From Pseudidiomarina salinarum (lineage in GTDB: Bacteria; Pseudomonadota; Gammaproteobacteria; Enterobacterales; Alteromonadaceae), in NCBI RefSeq assembly GCF_000753715.1, contig NZ_JPER01000001.1, positions 496,001-560,000 on the forward strand: a DNA stretch of 64,000 bases. Direction: 5' to 3'. Made by a program: the position numbers and the translations under genes. Under the pieces are notes generated by a model. That model searched no databases and had not been told where the DNA came from. It saw only the letters and a list, made by a program, of their open reading frames with translations. The first letter of the stretch is position 1; every line of letters starts with the position of its first letter. Positions 55,252-64,000 of this stretch are shown here, one piece after another.

Positions 55252-56652
55252 ATGCATGCCTGGGCTAACTGGTGGCCGGAGTCGATTAAGCTTGCCAAGC
55301 TGACTGGCCCTATCCTTATCGCACAACTGACGCATATGTTAATGAGTGTAGCCGACACCGTGATGGCCGGGCAGGTCGGCGCGGTGCACCTGGCGGCGGT
55401 ATCGGTGGGGGCTAGTATCTGGATCCCTTCAACTTTGCTGATTTTTGGTTTAGCACTGGCGCTGGCACCGATCATTTCGCACTTTGATGGTGCCGGCAAA
55501 CAGTCGCGCATGGCGAATATGGTGCAGCAGGGGCTTTATGCTTCGATCTTAGGCGGGCTTCTGTGTCTGGCTGTTATTCTGTGCGCACCCTATGTGCTGG
55601 GCGCCATGGACGTCGCCGATGATTTGCGCACCATTACCCTCGATTACCTGTTCTATTTGTCCTTTGGTATTCCCGCTTTTGTGCTTTATATGGTGTTGCG
55701 TAACTTCTGTGAGGGGTTGTCGCATACCATGCCGTCGCTGGTCATCGGTGTGATTGGCCTGCTGGTTAATATACCGGCAAACTATGTGTTTATTTATGGT
55801 ATGGGCGACATCCCGGCCTTTGGCGGCGCCGGCTGCGGGATCGCGACAGCGCTGGTACTCTGGGTGATGGCCTTTGGTCTGATGGGTTATGTGCTGATGG
55901 CGAAGCGCTTTAAACATATTGCGCTGTTCAGCCAGTGGCATCCGCCAAACTGGGATGACACCTGGTATGTGATCCGGCTCGGTTTCCCCATCGCCACCGC
56001 GATGTTTTTTGAAGTGAGCTTGTTTGCCGCGGCGGCTCTGGTTATAGCGCCGCTGGGCGCTACTATGGTGGCCAGCCACCAAATCGCGCTGAATATTTCC
56101 TCGCTGGTGTATATGGTGCCGCTGAGCCTGTCGATGGCGGTGACGCTGCGAGTGGGATTCGCCTTAGGGTCGGGGAACCAACAAAACGCTATGCTCAGTC
56201 ATAAGCTGGCGACGCTCTATGGCATGACCTTTGCGGCGGTAAACGGTCTGATCATGTATCTGGCCGGCGCCTGGCTGGCCAGTCTTTATACCGACGATCA
56301 GGCGGTTATTCAGCTGGCGGCTACCCTGATGGGGCTGGCAGCAGTTTTTACTATTTCAGATACGTTTCAGGCTATCGCAATAGGCACCCTGCGTGGCTAT
56401 AAAGATACCAAGGTGGTTATGGGAATCACCTTCGTATCCTACTGGCCGTTAGGCCTGAGCGTGGGAATTATCCTGTCGCTGACGGACTGGATAGTGCCGG
56501 CGATGGGTGCCGCCGGCATGTGGGTCGGTTTTATCCTGGGCCTGAGTGTGGCTGCGGTACTGCTTACCTGGCGGCTGGTGGTCGTTAGCCGGCGTTACCG
56601 GCAGCAGCATCCGGACAAGCCTAAGCCTGACGCCGCTGAAGGAGCACTTTGA
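55252..56652 (+). CDS. norM: MATE-family multidrug/Na+ exporter (NorM-like)
   Basis: A 466-residue protein with 12 predicted helices in two homologous halves. NorM features are KLTGPILIAQLTHMLMSVADTVMAGQVG, PIISHFDGAGKQSRMANMVQQG and the second-half ASHQIALNISSLVYMVPLSLSMAVTLRVG. NorM proteins exchange drugs or organic cations for Na+ or H+. It is the last of four collinear genes from the MAPEG gene and its 3' end overlaps hisIE tail-to-tail by 32 bases. Confidence 0.92.
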   Translation: MHAWANWWPESIKLAKLTGPILIAQLTHMLMSVADTVMAGQVGAVHLAAVSVGASIWIPSTLLIFGLALALAPIISHFDGAGKQSRMANMVQQGLYASILGGLLCLAVILCAPYVLGAMDVADDLRTITLDYLFYLSFGIPAFVLYMVLRNFCEGLSHTMPSLVIGVIGLLVNIPANYVFIYGMGDIPAFGGAGCGIATALVLWVMAFGLMGYVLMAKRFKHIALFSQWHPPNWDDTWYVIRLGFPIATAMFFEVSLFAAAALVIAPLGATMVASHQIALNISSLVYMVPLSLSMAVTLRVGFALGSGNQQNAMLSHKLATLYGMTFAAVNGLIMYLAGAWLASLYTDDQAVIQLAATLMGLAAVFTISDTFQAIAIGTLRGYKDTKVVMGITFVSYWPLGLSVGIILSLTDWIVPAMGAAGMWVGFILGLSVAAVLLTWRLVVVSRRYRQQHPDKPKPDAAEGAL

Positions 56653-57244
56653 GTACCTGAGCGAGGCTAAGATCCCGGCTCTCCAGTACCACCAGCAAGT
56701 GATAAAGCAGATCTGCGCTTTCATTCAGCAGTTCCTGGTCATCTCCAGCAGCCGCTGCCAGGGCAACCTCCACCCCTTCTTCACCAACTTTCTGCGCGGC
56801 CCTTTTGATGCCGGCCTGCAGTAACTGAGCGGTGTAGCTGCTGCCCTCGTCACCCTGTTGCCGGCGGCTGTGAATGGTATCAGCAAGGCCTTGTAGTACC
56901 GGGGTAGCCAGATGCTCGTCATCACTGAAACAGCTGCGACTGCCCAGATGACAGGTTGGCCCGGCCGGCAGGGCCATGATCAGAATGCTGTCTCTGTCAC
57001 AATCGGTATGGGCGCTTACCAGCTCCAGATAATTACCGGACGCTTCGCCTTTGGTCCATAACCGGTCTTTACTACGGCTAAAAAACGTCACTTTTTCAGT
57101 TTGCAGGGTGGCTTTAATGGCGGCTGCGTTCATAAACCCCTGCATCAGAATCTCGCCAGTCAGCACATGCTGGACAATGGCCGGCAGCAGGCCGTCCATT
57201 TTTCCGAAATCAAGTGCATCGGTTGTCGCTTCAGTTATTTGCAT
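56621..57244 (-). CDS. hisI: Bifunctional phosphoribosyl-AMP cyclohydrolase/phosphoribosyl-ATP diphosphatase
   Basis: A 207-residue HisIE fusion for steps 2 and 3 of histidine synthesis. The N-terminal HisI domain has RSKDRLWTKGEASGNYLEL and the metal-binding HTDCDRDSILIMALPAGPTCH. The C-terminal HisE domain has KRAAQKVGEEGVEVALAAAAGD and ESADLLYHLLVVL. ATG 57244 with AAGGA six bases upstream is preferred to a longer frame. It is the last gene of the operon, 22 bases after hisF. Confidence 0.96.
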   Translation of the reverse strand: MQITEATTDALDFGKMDGLLPAIVQHVLTGEILMQGFMNAAAIKATLQTEKVTFFSRSKDRLWTKGEASGNYLELVSAHTDCDRDSILIMALPAGPTCHLGSRSCFSDDEHLATPVLQGLADTIHSRRQQGDEGSSYTAQLLQAGIKRAAQKVGEEGVEVALAAAAGDDQELLNESADLLYHLLVVLESRDLSLAQVLKVLLQRRQA

Positions 57245-57266
57245 AGTCGTTCCTTTACGGGATTTA

Positions 57267-58043
57267 TTATACCGGGCGCACCAGGATGCCGGCATGGGTC
57301 AGATGGCTTTTCAGATCAGCAATGCTGATCAGCTGCTTATGAAAAACCGATGCAGCTAAAGCACCGTCTACCTCAGCCTGCTGAAATACGTCCCGGAAGT
57401 GGTTCAGAGCGCCGGCGCCGCCAGATGCGATCAGCGGCACCGGACAAATTTTCCGCAGTGCCTGCAACTGGGCAATATCATAGCCTTGCCGTACCCCGTC
57501 CTGATTCATACAGTTTAAGACGATCTCGCCAGCACCGCGGCTGATCACTTCCTGCAACCACTCGCGGGTCTGCCAGCGGGTCTTGCTGGTCCGGCTCTCG
57601 TCGCCGGTAAACTGATAAACCTGATAGGTTTCGGTATCGGTATCAAAAAAGCTGTCGATACCAATCACGATGCATTGCTGGCCAAATTCATCAACCAGGG
57701 TATTGATGAGATCCGGATCCCTCAGGGCAGGTGAGTTAATGGAGATCTTATCGGCGCCCATAGCCAGAATCTCCTGTGCCTGTGCTACCGAACTGATCCC
57801 ACCGGCAACGGTGAAGGGGATATCAATCAGGCGGGCCACCCGTTCTACCCAGGATTTATCAACCACCCGCGCGTCCGCCGAAGCCGTAATATCGTAAAAT
57901 ACCAGTTCGTCAGCGCCGGCAGCGGCATAGCGTTCAGCCAGCGGCTCAATCGCGCCGATAATTTCATGATTACGAAACTGCACGCCTTTAACCACTTCGC
58001 CGTCACGAACGTCCAGACAAGGAATTATGCGTCGGGCCAGCAT
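57267..58043 (-). CDS. hisF: Imidazole glycerol phosphate synthase subunit HisF
   Basis: A 258-residue TIM-barrel cyclase that forms IGP and AICAR with ammonia from HisH. The catalytic Asp11 is in [19 protein letters not shown], and the second acid in [13 protein letters not shown]. The phosphate-binding [12 protein letters not shown] and [13 protein letters not shown] loops are present. It overlaps hisA by 19 bases. Confidence 0.97.
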   Translation of the reverse strand: MLARRIIPCLDVRDGEVVKGVQFRNHEIIGAIEPLAERYAAAGADELVFYDITASADARVVDKSWVERVARLIDIPFTVAGGISSVAQAQEILAMGADKISINSPALRDPDLINTLVDEFGQQCIVIGIDSFFDTDTETYQVYQFTGDESRTSKTRWQTREWLQEVISRGAGEIVLNCMNQDGVRQGYDIAQLQALRKICPVPLIASGGAGALNHFRDVFQQAEVDGALAASVFHKQLISIADLKSHLTHAGILVRPV

Positions 58044-58762
58044 TGCAGTGCCTCCTCTAAGGTAAAGGCGCCAGTGAGCAGCGACTTGCCAAGAATAGCC
58101 GCATCACAGTTAATTGCCTGCAACTGCCGCAGGTCATCAAGGGTGGCGATGCCGCCGGATGCCTGCAGGACCAGTTGTGGATAACGGGTTTTGAGTTGCT
58201 TATAGAGGCCAATATTGGCACCGCTGAGCATGCCATCCCGGCTGATATCGGTGCACAATACGTGGCGCAGGCCAAAAGCCAGGTAGTTCTCAATCAGGGC
58301 TTCCAGGGTCTGATCTGAGGTTTCCAGCCAGCCGTGAGTGGCAACGTACGCCTGGCCATCGTCAGCGATGTTCACATCCAGCGCCAACACGATGGCGTCG
58401 CTACCGAACTCCTGCAGCCAGGCTTGTACCAACTGCGGTTCGCGCACTGCCAGCGAGCCGATGACCACGCGCTGCACACCATGGTCAAACAGCTGCTCAA
58501 GATCATCGCGGCTGCGAATGCCGCCACCAATTTGCACCGCCATGGACGTACTGGCGGTAATCTGTTCGATTAATTGCAACTGGCGTTTAGCCGGATCACG
58601 GGCACCATCAAGGTCAACCAGGTGTAACCAGGTTGCGCCGGCCTGCTGGTAGGCTTCAACCAGTGGTAGCGGGCTGTCAGCATAGGTCGTCTGCCGGGCG
58701 AAATCGCCTTGTTGTAAGCGGATGACGTTGCCGTCAATCAGATCAAGTGCTGGTATCAGCAT
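58025..58762 (-). CDS. hisA: ProFAR isomerase HisA
   Basis: A 245-residue TIM-barrel isomerase. Catalytic Asp8 is in [19 protein letters not shown], with the phosphate loops [16 protein letters not shown] and [15 protein letters not shown], and [13 protein letters not shown]. It converts ProFAR to PRFAR. The gene overlaps both neighbours by about 20 bases, so translation is coupled. Confidence 0.97.
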   Translation of the reverse strand: MLIPALDLIDGNVIRLQQGDFARQTTYADSPLPLVEAYQQAGATWLHLVDLDGARDPAKRQLQLIEQITASTSMAVQIGGGIRSRDDLEQLFDHGVQRVVIGSLAVREPQLVQAWLQEFGSDAIVLALDVNIADDGQAYVATHGWLETSDQTLEALIENYLAFGLRHVLCTDISRDGMLSGANIGLYKQLKTRYPQLVLQASGGIATLDDLRQLQAINCDAAILGKSLLTGAFTLEEALQCWPDA

Positions 58763-59351
58763 CGGTTATCTCCAGAAAATTCTTTAAAATCCGGCTGCCG
58801 GTTGCGCCTGACCGTTCAGGGTGAAACTGAGCGCCGAAGAAATTACGGTTTCTGATCATGGCCGCAAAGGTCGCGCCGTAGTTAGTCCGGGCGATGGTAT
58901 AGCGATCAGGGGCCACGGCAAAACTATGCACAAAGTAACACCAGGGATCGAGCCCGAGCCCGCGCGTCAGGGGGTTGTTCGTAGTGTCCTGCAGGGTGTT
59001 CCAGCCCATATGGGGCAACGGCAGCCCAGCGGCCTGCAGGCGCTCGGTGCGGGCTGGTATTACCCCCAGGCAATCAACGTCGCCCTCGGCACTCCAGTCG
59101 GTCAGCAGCTGCATGCCCAGGCAAATGCCCAATACCGGCTGCTGCAGTTCACGGATGACCGGCACCAGTTCCAGTTGCTGCAAATTACGCATGGCCGCCC
59201 GCGCGGTGCCAACGCCGGGCAGGATAACGCGGTCGGCTTGCTGAATACGGGCGGCATCGGCCGTCACCTCGGGTATTACGCCCAGTCGTTCAATGGCAAA
59301 ACGGACCGAAGTGAGGTTGGCACAAGCCGTGTCGATGATCACCAGGTTCAT
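58743..59351 (-). CDS. hisH: Imidazole glycerol phosphate synthase glutaminase subunit HisH
   Basis: A 202-residue class I amidotransferase that supplies ammonia to HisF. The nucleophile is Cys77 in [12 protein letters not shown], the His-x-Glu pair is in [12 protein letters not shown], and [15 protein letters not shown] forms the oxyanion region. It shares 4 bases with hisB. Confidence 0.97.
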   Translation of the reverse strand: MNLVIIDTACANLTSVRFAIERLGVIPEVTADAARIQQADRVILPGVGTARAAMRNLQQLELVPVIRELQQPVLGICLGMQLLTDWSAEGDVDCLGVIPARTERLQAAGLPLPHMGWNTLQDTTNNPLTRGLGLDPWCYFVHSFAVAPDRYTIARTNYGATFAAMIRNRNFFGAQFHPERSGATGSRILKNFLEITDADTST

Positions 59352-60436
59352 GCCAGCATACCCTTACTTGAAGGCAGCGCGCCGTCTGTAGTGCGCGTGA
59401 TGGCCTGACGCAGCGCCCGGCCAAATACCTTGAACAGACTCTCAACCTGATGGTGACTGTTGCCTGCAGTGGTGCTCAGGTGCAGGGATACCGCCATGGC
59501 ATCACTGATCGAGCGGAAAAAATGACCGACCATTTCGGTAGAGAGTTCACCGACTTTGTCCCGGCTGAAGCTGGCATCAAACTGCAGGTAAGGCCGGCCG
59601 GACAGATCGATCAGACATTCGGCCCGGCATTCGTCCATCGGCAGCGCAAAACCAAAACGGCCGATGCCGCGCTTGTCGCCAAGCGCCTGTCGCAGCGCCT
59701 GGCCAAGGGCCAGCGCGGTATCTTCAACGGTGTGGTGTTCGTCAATGTGGAGGTCACCCTGAACCTGCAGATCCAGTGAAAATCCGGCATGGGTGGCGAT
59801 CTGCTCGAGCATGTGATCGAAGAAACCGATCCCGGTGTTGATGGCTACCGGCCGGGTCGCGTCCAGATCCAGGTTAACCCGGATATCGGTTTCGCGGGTG
59901 GTGCGGGTCACGCTAGCCTGTCGGGGCCGATTCAGGAGCTGATGCTGGATGTTATTCCAGTTATTGGTCTGCGGGTCATACTTGATGCCGCGGATCCCCA
60001 AATTCTCCGCCAGTTGGATATCGGTATCACGATCGCCAATCACATACGAATTGGCAAAGTTAATCCGGCCTTGCTGCAGATAATCGCGCACCAGCCCCAG
60101 TGAAGGCTTGCGGCAGCTACATGCATCCTGCGGGAAGTGCGGACAAATCAGCACCTCAGCAAAGCGAATACCCTGTGAACTGAAAATATCCATCATCAGG
60201 TTATGGGGTGCATCAAAGTCGGCCTGGGGGAAACTGTCGGTTCCCAACCCGTCCTGATTAGAAACCATAACCAGCTGATAGCCCGCCGCCTGAAACGCCA
60301 GTAAAGCAGGGATAACACCGGGCTCGAACTGCAGTTTGGAAATGCTGTCGAGTTGTTTATCAACCGGCGGTTCAACCACCAGGGTTCCGTCGCGGTCGAT
60401 AAACAGAATATTTTGTGCGTTTTGCTGGCCATTCAT
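59348..60436 (-). CDS. hisB: Bifunctional histidinol-phosphatase/imidazoleglycerol-phosphate dehydratase
   Basis: A 362-residue fusion. Residues 1-165 are a HAD phosphatase ([13 protein letters not shown], a zinc cluster [14 protein letters not shown]). Residues 170-362 are the dehydratase with metal-binding [33 protein letters not shown] and [26 protein letters not shown]. Fusion of both is typical of gammaproteobacteria. It overlaps hisC and hisH by 4 bases each. Confidence 0.97.
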   Translation of the reverse strand: MNGQQNAQNILFIDRDGTLVVEPPVDKQLDSISKLQFEPGVIPALLAFQAAGYQLVMVSNQDGLGTDSFPQADFDAPHNLMMDIFSSQGIRFAEVLICPHFPQDACSCRKPSLGLVRDYLQQGRINFANSYVIGDRDTDIQLAENLGIRGIKYDPQTNNWNNIQHQLLNRPRQASVTRTTRETDIRVNLDLDATRPVAINTGIGFFDHMLEQIATHAGFSLDLQVQGDLHIDEHHTVEDTALALGQALRQALGDKRGIGRFGFALPMDECRAECLIDLSGRPYLQFDASFSRDKVGELSTEMVGHFFRSISDAMAVSLHLSTTAGNSHHQVESLFKVFGRALRQAITRTTDGALPSSKGMLA

Positions 60437-61515
60437 GCGGGTAAGGCCTCCAATAATTGATCCATTTCCTGGCTGCTGCCAATGCTGATGCGAACGCTGT
60501 TACTCAGATTTAGCTGTTGTGACTGATTGCGGATAAGCACGCCTTGCTCAGCGCAGCTGGCCACCAGTGCGGCAGCATCGGTCACACTCAGCAGCACGAA
60601 ATTGGTGGTGCTGGGCCAGATGCGCTTAACCCACTGGCGGTGGGTCAGGGCTGTCAGCAGTCGTTGCCGCTGCTCGGTGACAGTTGTCAGCATAGCATGC
60701 ATAGCACTAATGGCTTCCGGTTGCAGCGCCCCGGTTGCGTAGTCAAGGGTCGACTGCGGTAACGGATAGGGCGCAATAACTTTACGCAGGCACTGAATAA
60801 TATCGCGGCCAGCCAGTGCGAAGCCGCAGCGAATCGCCGCCAGGCCAAAAGCCTTGGACAGGGTGCGCAGGATAACCAGTTGCGGATAGCGGGCCAGCCA
60901 GCCGGTCAGTTGATTTAACTTGTCTGGCTGGCCGGTTGCGGCGAACTCAATATAGGCCTGATCGACCACCACCAGGGCCCGCTCGCCGACCTGCTCAAGT
61001 AAATTTTCTAAGTCATCCGTGGCCAACTCGTTGCCTAGCGGATTCGACGGGCTACAGATAAAAATCAGTTTGACCTGATCGAGCTGGCTATAGATGGCTG
61101 CTAAGTCTAATTGTAAATTGCGGCCCCGGGCTATTAATGGCACTTCGGTTACCCCGGCGCCATGGGTCTGGGCGCTGATGGCGTACATGCCATAAGTCGG
61201 CGGGCAGATCATGACCCGATCCTGGCCCGGTTCGCAGAAGGTGCGGATCAAGAGATCAATCGCTTCGTCACTGCCGCGGCAACTGAGTAATTGCTCTTCG
61301 CTAACACCGGCATAGCTGGCGTAAGCCTGATTAAGTGTGCTGCTCTGAAACGCCGGGTAGCGGTTAGCCTGAGCGCCATCCGGTGGTTGTGACGGCGTCA
61401 GCGGCGCTTCGTTGGCATTCAGCCATACCGCGCCACCACTCATGCTGCGGCGGGCGGAGGCGTAGGGTGTGAGATCGCGCAAGTGCTGGCGCTGCAGACG
61501 ATCAGCGATACTCAT
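60433..61515 (-). CDS. hisC: Histidinol-phosphate aminotransferase
   Basis: A 360-residue class I/II PLP aminotransferase. The PLP Lys is in [18 protein letters not shown], the cofactor is contacted by [12 protein letters not shown] and CSPSNPLGN, and [10 protein letters not shown] has the conserved Asp and Tyr. It transaminates imidazole acetol phosphate. The stop and start overlap neighbours by 4 bases. Confidence 0.96.
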   Translation of the reverse strand: MSIADRLQRQHLRDLTPYASARRSMSGGAVWLNANEAPLTPSQPPDGAQANRYPAFQSSTLNQAYASYAGVSEEQLLSCRGSDEAIDLLIRTFCEPGQDRVMICPPTYGMYAISAQTHGAGVTEVPLIARGRNLQLDLAAIYSQLDQVKLIFICSPSNPLGNELATDDLENLLEQVGERALVVVDQAYIEFAATGQPDKLNQLTGWLARYPQLVILRTLSKAFGLAAIRCGFALAGRDIIQCLRKVIAPYPLPQSTLDYATGALQPEAISAMHAMLTTVTEQRQRLLTALTHRQWVKRIWPSTTNFVLLSVTDAAALVASCAEQGVLIRNQSQQLNLSNSVRISIGSSQEMDQLLEALPA

Positions 61516-62822
61516 GACGGTTCTCCTTGCTGTTGCTGCAGACGAATGCTGACCGCACGGGCGTGGGCATCAAGACCCTCTGTCTGCGCCAGCTCAACAA
61601 TAGCGTCAGCCAGGCCTGCCAGGCCTTCGCGGCTAGCCTGTTGTACCGTGTAGCGACGGTAGAAATCGAGCAAACCCAGACTGGAGTAGTTGCGGGCAAA
61701 GCCATAAGTTGGCAATACGTGATTGGTGCCGGTGGCATAATCACCGCCGCTTTCCGGCGTGTAATGTCCGACAAACACCGAGCCTGCGTTAGTCAGCTGA
61801 TCCAGCCAGCGTTCCGTATCGTCCAGCTGTAATGATAAGTGCTCCGGCGCGTAGCGCTGACTAATAACCACCGCTTCGGCAATGGAGTTGACCTGAACCA
61901 GCGAACTGGTCTGCAATGCCTGACGGGCCACGTCGGCGCGTGGCAGATCGGTGAGTTGCTGCTCGATAGCCTGGGCGGTTGCCTTAAGCAGATCCGCAGA
62001 GGGACTCAGTAAAATTACCTGAGAATCGGCACCATGTTCTGCCTGCGAGAGTAAATCCGCGGCAACATAAGCGGGGTTCGCGGTGTCGTCAGCGATAACC
62101 AGTAGTTCGGAAGGCCCGGCGGGCATATCAATGGCAGCGCCGGATGCATCCTGTGAAACCTGTTGTTTGGCGGCAGTGACGTAGCTATTGCCGGGGCCAA
62201 AGATTTTTACCACAGGCGCGATGGTTTCGGTGCCATAGGCGAGTGCGGCAATGGCCTGGGCGCCACCGCAGCGATACACCTCAGTGATACCGCACTTTTG
62301 CGCCACATACATCAAGGCCGGGGACAGATCGCCATTGGCGTCGGGTGGACTAACCAGTACCCGTCGGGCACAGCCTGCCAGCTGCGCCGGAATGCCTAAC
62401 ATCATGGCGGTCGACGGCAGCACAGCGGAGCCACCCGGAACATACAGGCCAACTGCATCAAGCGGGTGAAAGCGCTGACTGCAGATCACGCCCGGAGCTG
62501 TCTCCACCGTCAGCTGCTGTGGCCGTTGCGGCTTGTGAAAGCGGGTAATCGTACTAAAGGCAAGGTCAATGGCCGCCCGGGTTTTAGCAGCAAGTTTTGC
62601 CGCCTGCTGGTCAATTTTCTCTACCGGATAGGCGAGGCTATCCAGTGTTTCGCAGTCAAAACGACGGGTGTACCGCAGTACTGCTGCATCGCCTTCGCTG
62701 CGGACAGCGGCAATAATCTCAGCGACCTGCTGCTGCAGAACTTCCGGGCGTGCCTGCGCCGGACGGTCGAGAATACGCTGCTGCTCAGCAGCATTCAGGG
62801 ATTGCCAGTTGAGGATACGCAT
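61512..62822 (-). CDS. hisD: Histidinol dehydrogenase
   Basis: A 436-residue zinc and NAD enzyme for the last two oxidations to histidine. It has PLDAVGLYVPGGSAVLPSTAMMLGIPA, the long GPGNSYVTAAKQQV...AIDMPAGPSELLVIADDTA signature, the zinc-binding DLLSQAEHGADSQ, and APEHLSLQ. It lies 6 bases after hisG. Confidence 0.97.
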   Translation of the reverse strand: MRILNWQSLNAAEQQRILDRPAQARPEVLQQQVAEIIAAVRSEGDAAVLRYTRRFDCETLDSLAYPVEKIDQQAAKLAAKTRAAIDLAFSTITRFHKPQRPQQLTVETAPGVICSQRFHPLDAVGLYVPGGSAVLPSTAMMLGIPAQLAGCARRVLVSPPDANGDLSPALMYVAQKCGITEVYRCGGAQAIAALAYGTETIAPVVKIFGPGNSYVTAAKQQVSQDASGAAIDMPAGPSELLVIADDTANPAYVAADLLSQAEHGADSQVILLSPSADLLKATAQAIEQQLTDLPRADVARQALQTSSLVQVNSIAEAVVISQRYAPEHLSLQLDDTERWLDQLTNAGSVFVGHYTPESGGDYATGTNHVLPTYGFARNYSSLGLLDFYRRYTVQQASREGLAGLADAIVELAQTEGLDAHARAVSIRLQQQQGEPS

Positions 62823-62828
62823 GCTGAT

Positions 62829-63737
62829 TTATCCCATCATCTTTTCAATGGGCAGTACCAGAATCGAGCTGCAGCCAATAGCTTTCAGTTCTTCCATGGT
62901 TTCCCAGAATAAGGTTTCGGTGCTGACCATGTGTACTGCCACCAGTTTATCGGTGTGGCTGAGTGGCAAAATAGTCGGACGTTCGGCGCCGGGCAGCAGG
63001 TCAGCAACTTTGTCGAGCGCGCTGACTGGCGCGTGCAGCATGATGTACTTACTTTCCCGCGCCATCTGCACGCCGTCAATGCGTGGCAACAGCTGGTCAA
63101 CGATGGCCTGCTTAACGGCTGACAATGGCTCCGGGCGCTGAATAAGCTGAGCCTGGGAGCGGAAAATGATATCTTTTTCAACTAGGCCATTGGCTTCAAG
63201 GGTGGCCCCGGTCGATACCAGATCGCAGACGGCATCGGCCAGGCCCGCTCGCGGCGCCACTTCGACACTGCCGGTTAGTACAGCGTTGCTGGCTTTCACG
63301 CCCTGACGTTGTAGGTAGCTTTGCAGCAGGTAGGGATAGGTGGTCGCGATGCGCTTACTATTTAAATCAGCAATACCGTTGTAATCGTCTTCCTTGGGTA
63401 CCGCGATGGATAGCCGGCATTGGCCAAAGTCCAGTGCGCGCAGGCGCTCAAACTCACTGGGTAGGTTGGTTGCAACCCGCTCCAGCCGTGCTTCTTCAAG
63501 CACATTCTCACCCACCAGACCAAGATCCACCACGCCATCCATAATGAGCCCGGGGATATCGTCATCGCGCACCCGCAATAAATCAACAGGTTGGTTGCTA
63601 CTGTGCGCCAGCAGGCGGGCTTCGTGCAGGCTGAACTTAAAGCCGCAGGCCTGCAACAGCCCGATGGATTCTTTACTGAGCCGGCCTGACTTCTGAATTG
63701 CTATCGTCAGGCGGGAAGAACTTTTATCGACAACCAT
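62829..63737 (-). CDS. hisG: ATP phosphoribosyltransferase, long form
   Basis: A 302-residue enzyme that starts histidine synthesis by joining ATP and PRPP. It is the long form, with C-terminal regulatory domain ([33 protein letters not shown]) that binds histidine for feedback inhibition, so no hisZ is needed. [31 protein letters not shown] and the PRPP loop [15 protein letters not shown] match E. coli HisG. The transcript starts upstream of a His-rich leader and an attenuator. Confidence 0.97.
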   Translation of the reverse strand: MVVDKSSSRLTIAIQKSGRLSKESIGLLQACGFKFSLHEARLLAHSSNQPVDLLRVRDDDIPGLIMDGVVDLGLVGENVLEEARLERVATNLPSEFERLRALDFGQCRLSIAVPKEDDYNGIADLNSKRIATTYPYLLQSYLQRQGVKASNAVLTGSVEVAPRAGLADAVCDLVSTGATLEANGLVEKDIIFRSQAQLIQRPEPLSAVKQAIVDQLLPRIDGVQMARESKYIMLHAPVSALDKVADLLPGAERPTILPLSHTDKLVAVHMVSTETLFWETMEELKAIGCSSILVLPIEKMMG

Positions 63738-63751
63738 GAAAATCTCCTAAT

Positions 63752-63784
63752 AAAAAACCCCCGGAAGGTATGCCTTGCGGGGGT
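63752..63784 (-). terminator. his operon attenuator terminator
   Basis: On the minus strand ACCCCCG-C-AAGG (63784-63773) pairs with CCTT-C-CGGGGGT (63768-63757) around loop CATA, with one internal C-C mismatch, and is followed by six T (63757-63752). It stands between the His-rich leader peptide and hisG. A competing upstream hairpin AAGGCT/AGCCTT (63822-63817 with 63801-63796) is the other element expected in attenuation. Confidence 0.88.
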
Positions 63785-63839
63785 CTTAATGAGCGAAGGC
63801 TACCTCAATATGAGTCAGCCTTAAGCGCGCAGCTGAGGG

Positions 63840-63884
63840 CTAACTGTGGGTCATATGATGATGGTGCCAGCTGAAAGTGCGCAT
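63840..63884 (-). CDS. hisL: his operon leader peptide
   Basis: A 14-codon frame reads MRTFSWHHHHMTHS then TAG, with five His codons, four consecutive. GGAG lies six bases before ATG. Ribosome stalling at the His codons when charged tRNA-His is short would favour the antiterminator and let transcription reach hisG. E. coli HisL has seven His in a row, so this is a shorter run. Confidence 0.9.
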   Translation of the reverse strand: MRTFSWHHHHMTHS

Positions 63885-63927
63885 TGTATGCTCCGTAGTA
63901 ATAGGTTTACTGTTTCTGTTGGCGCTA

Positions 63928-63955
63928 ATTGTATAGAATTTCAGGATTGATTCAA
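63928..63955 (-). promoter_or_regulatory. his operon promoter
   Basis: On the minus strand TTGAAT (63955-63950) and TACAAT (63933-63928) are 16 bases apart. It lies about 45 bases before the leader ATG. Bases 63956-64000 contain no recognised feature. Confidence 0.65.
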
Positions 63956-64000
63956 GCCTGTTTTTGCACGATTTGTCTGGCTTTTATTATTTCTTGTACG

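Overview
The window is a stretch of chromosome from a gammaproteobacterium, most likely a marine-type member of the Alteromonadales or a close relative. Gene order supports this: ubiF beside a Met-Leu-Gln-Gln-Leu tRNA operon; lolB-ispE-prs-rplY-pth-ychF facing hemA-prfA-prmC-sirB2-sirB1-kdsA; dnaX-ybaB-recR-htpG-adk; and hisGDCBHA-F-IE behind a leader-peptide attenuator, an order shared with E. coli. The DUF3450/ExbB/ExbD/TonB/TPR operon is typical of Alteromonadales and vibrios. The genus cannot be fixed from the sequence. Almost all the DNA is coding, starts and stops often overlap by 4 or 8 bases, and no insertion sequence, prophage, CRISPR array or rRNA was seen.

Layout. 1-1.6 kb: end of a ubiquinone hydroxylase gene and five tRNAs. 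1.6-4.5 kb (minus): SIMPL protein, SDR, fumarase. 4.5-8.8 kb (plus): an uncharacterised run of secreted cupredoxin, membrane GGDEF/EAL protein, DUF3034 barrel and exported truncated haemoglobin, then a YfcC-type transporter. 10.3-15.2 kb (minus): housekeeping operon from lolB to ychF. 15.3-22.5 kb (plus): tetrapyrrole entry, release factor and its methylase, KDO synthesis, with a receiver protein and a DUF819 transporter inserted. 22.6-25.6 kb: TetR regulator and FadE. 25.6-31.4 kb: ettA, then glyA-nrdR-ribD-ribB. 31.4-35.4 kb (minus): panE-like, AmpG-like, cyclophilin, RlmG. 35.5-37.3 kb: KAS III and enoyl-CoA hydratase. 37.4 kb: 4.5S SRP RNA. 37.6-39 kb: tryptophan dioxygenase and a PriC-like protein. 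39.4-44.4 kb: TonB2-type energy-transducing operon. 44.5-47.1 kb: a bufferin/oxazolin-type RiPP cluster (EGKCG-repeat precursor, DUF692 enzyme, DUF2063 partner), followed by a previously hidden 41-residue membrane protein and a CheY-like receiver. 47.1-52.8 kb: dnaX to adk. 52.8-56.7 kb: MAPEG protein, hydrolase, cysteine desulfurase, MATE exporter. 56.6-64 kb (minus): complete histidine operon with leader and attenuator.

The most noteworthy items are the RiPP cluster with its unusual tail, the cupredoxin/c-di-GMP/haemoglobin run, an A10 slippery tract in dnaX that would give a gamma subunit, a GGDEF domain that has lost its metal ligands, a near-consensus sigma-32 promoter before htpG, and a complete his attenuator.
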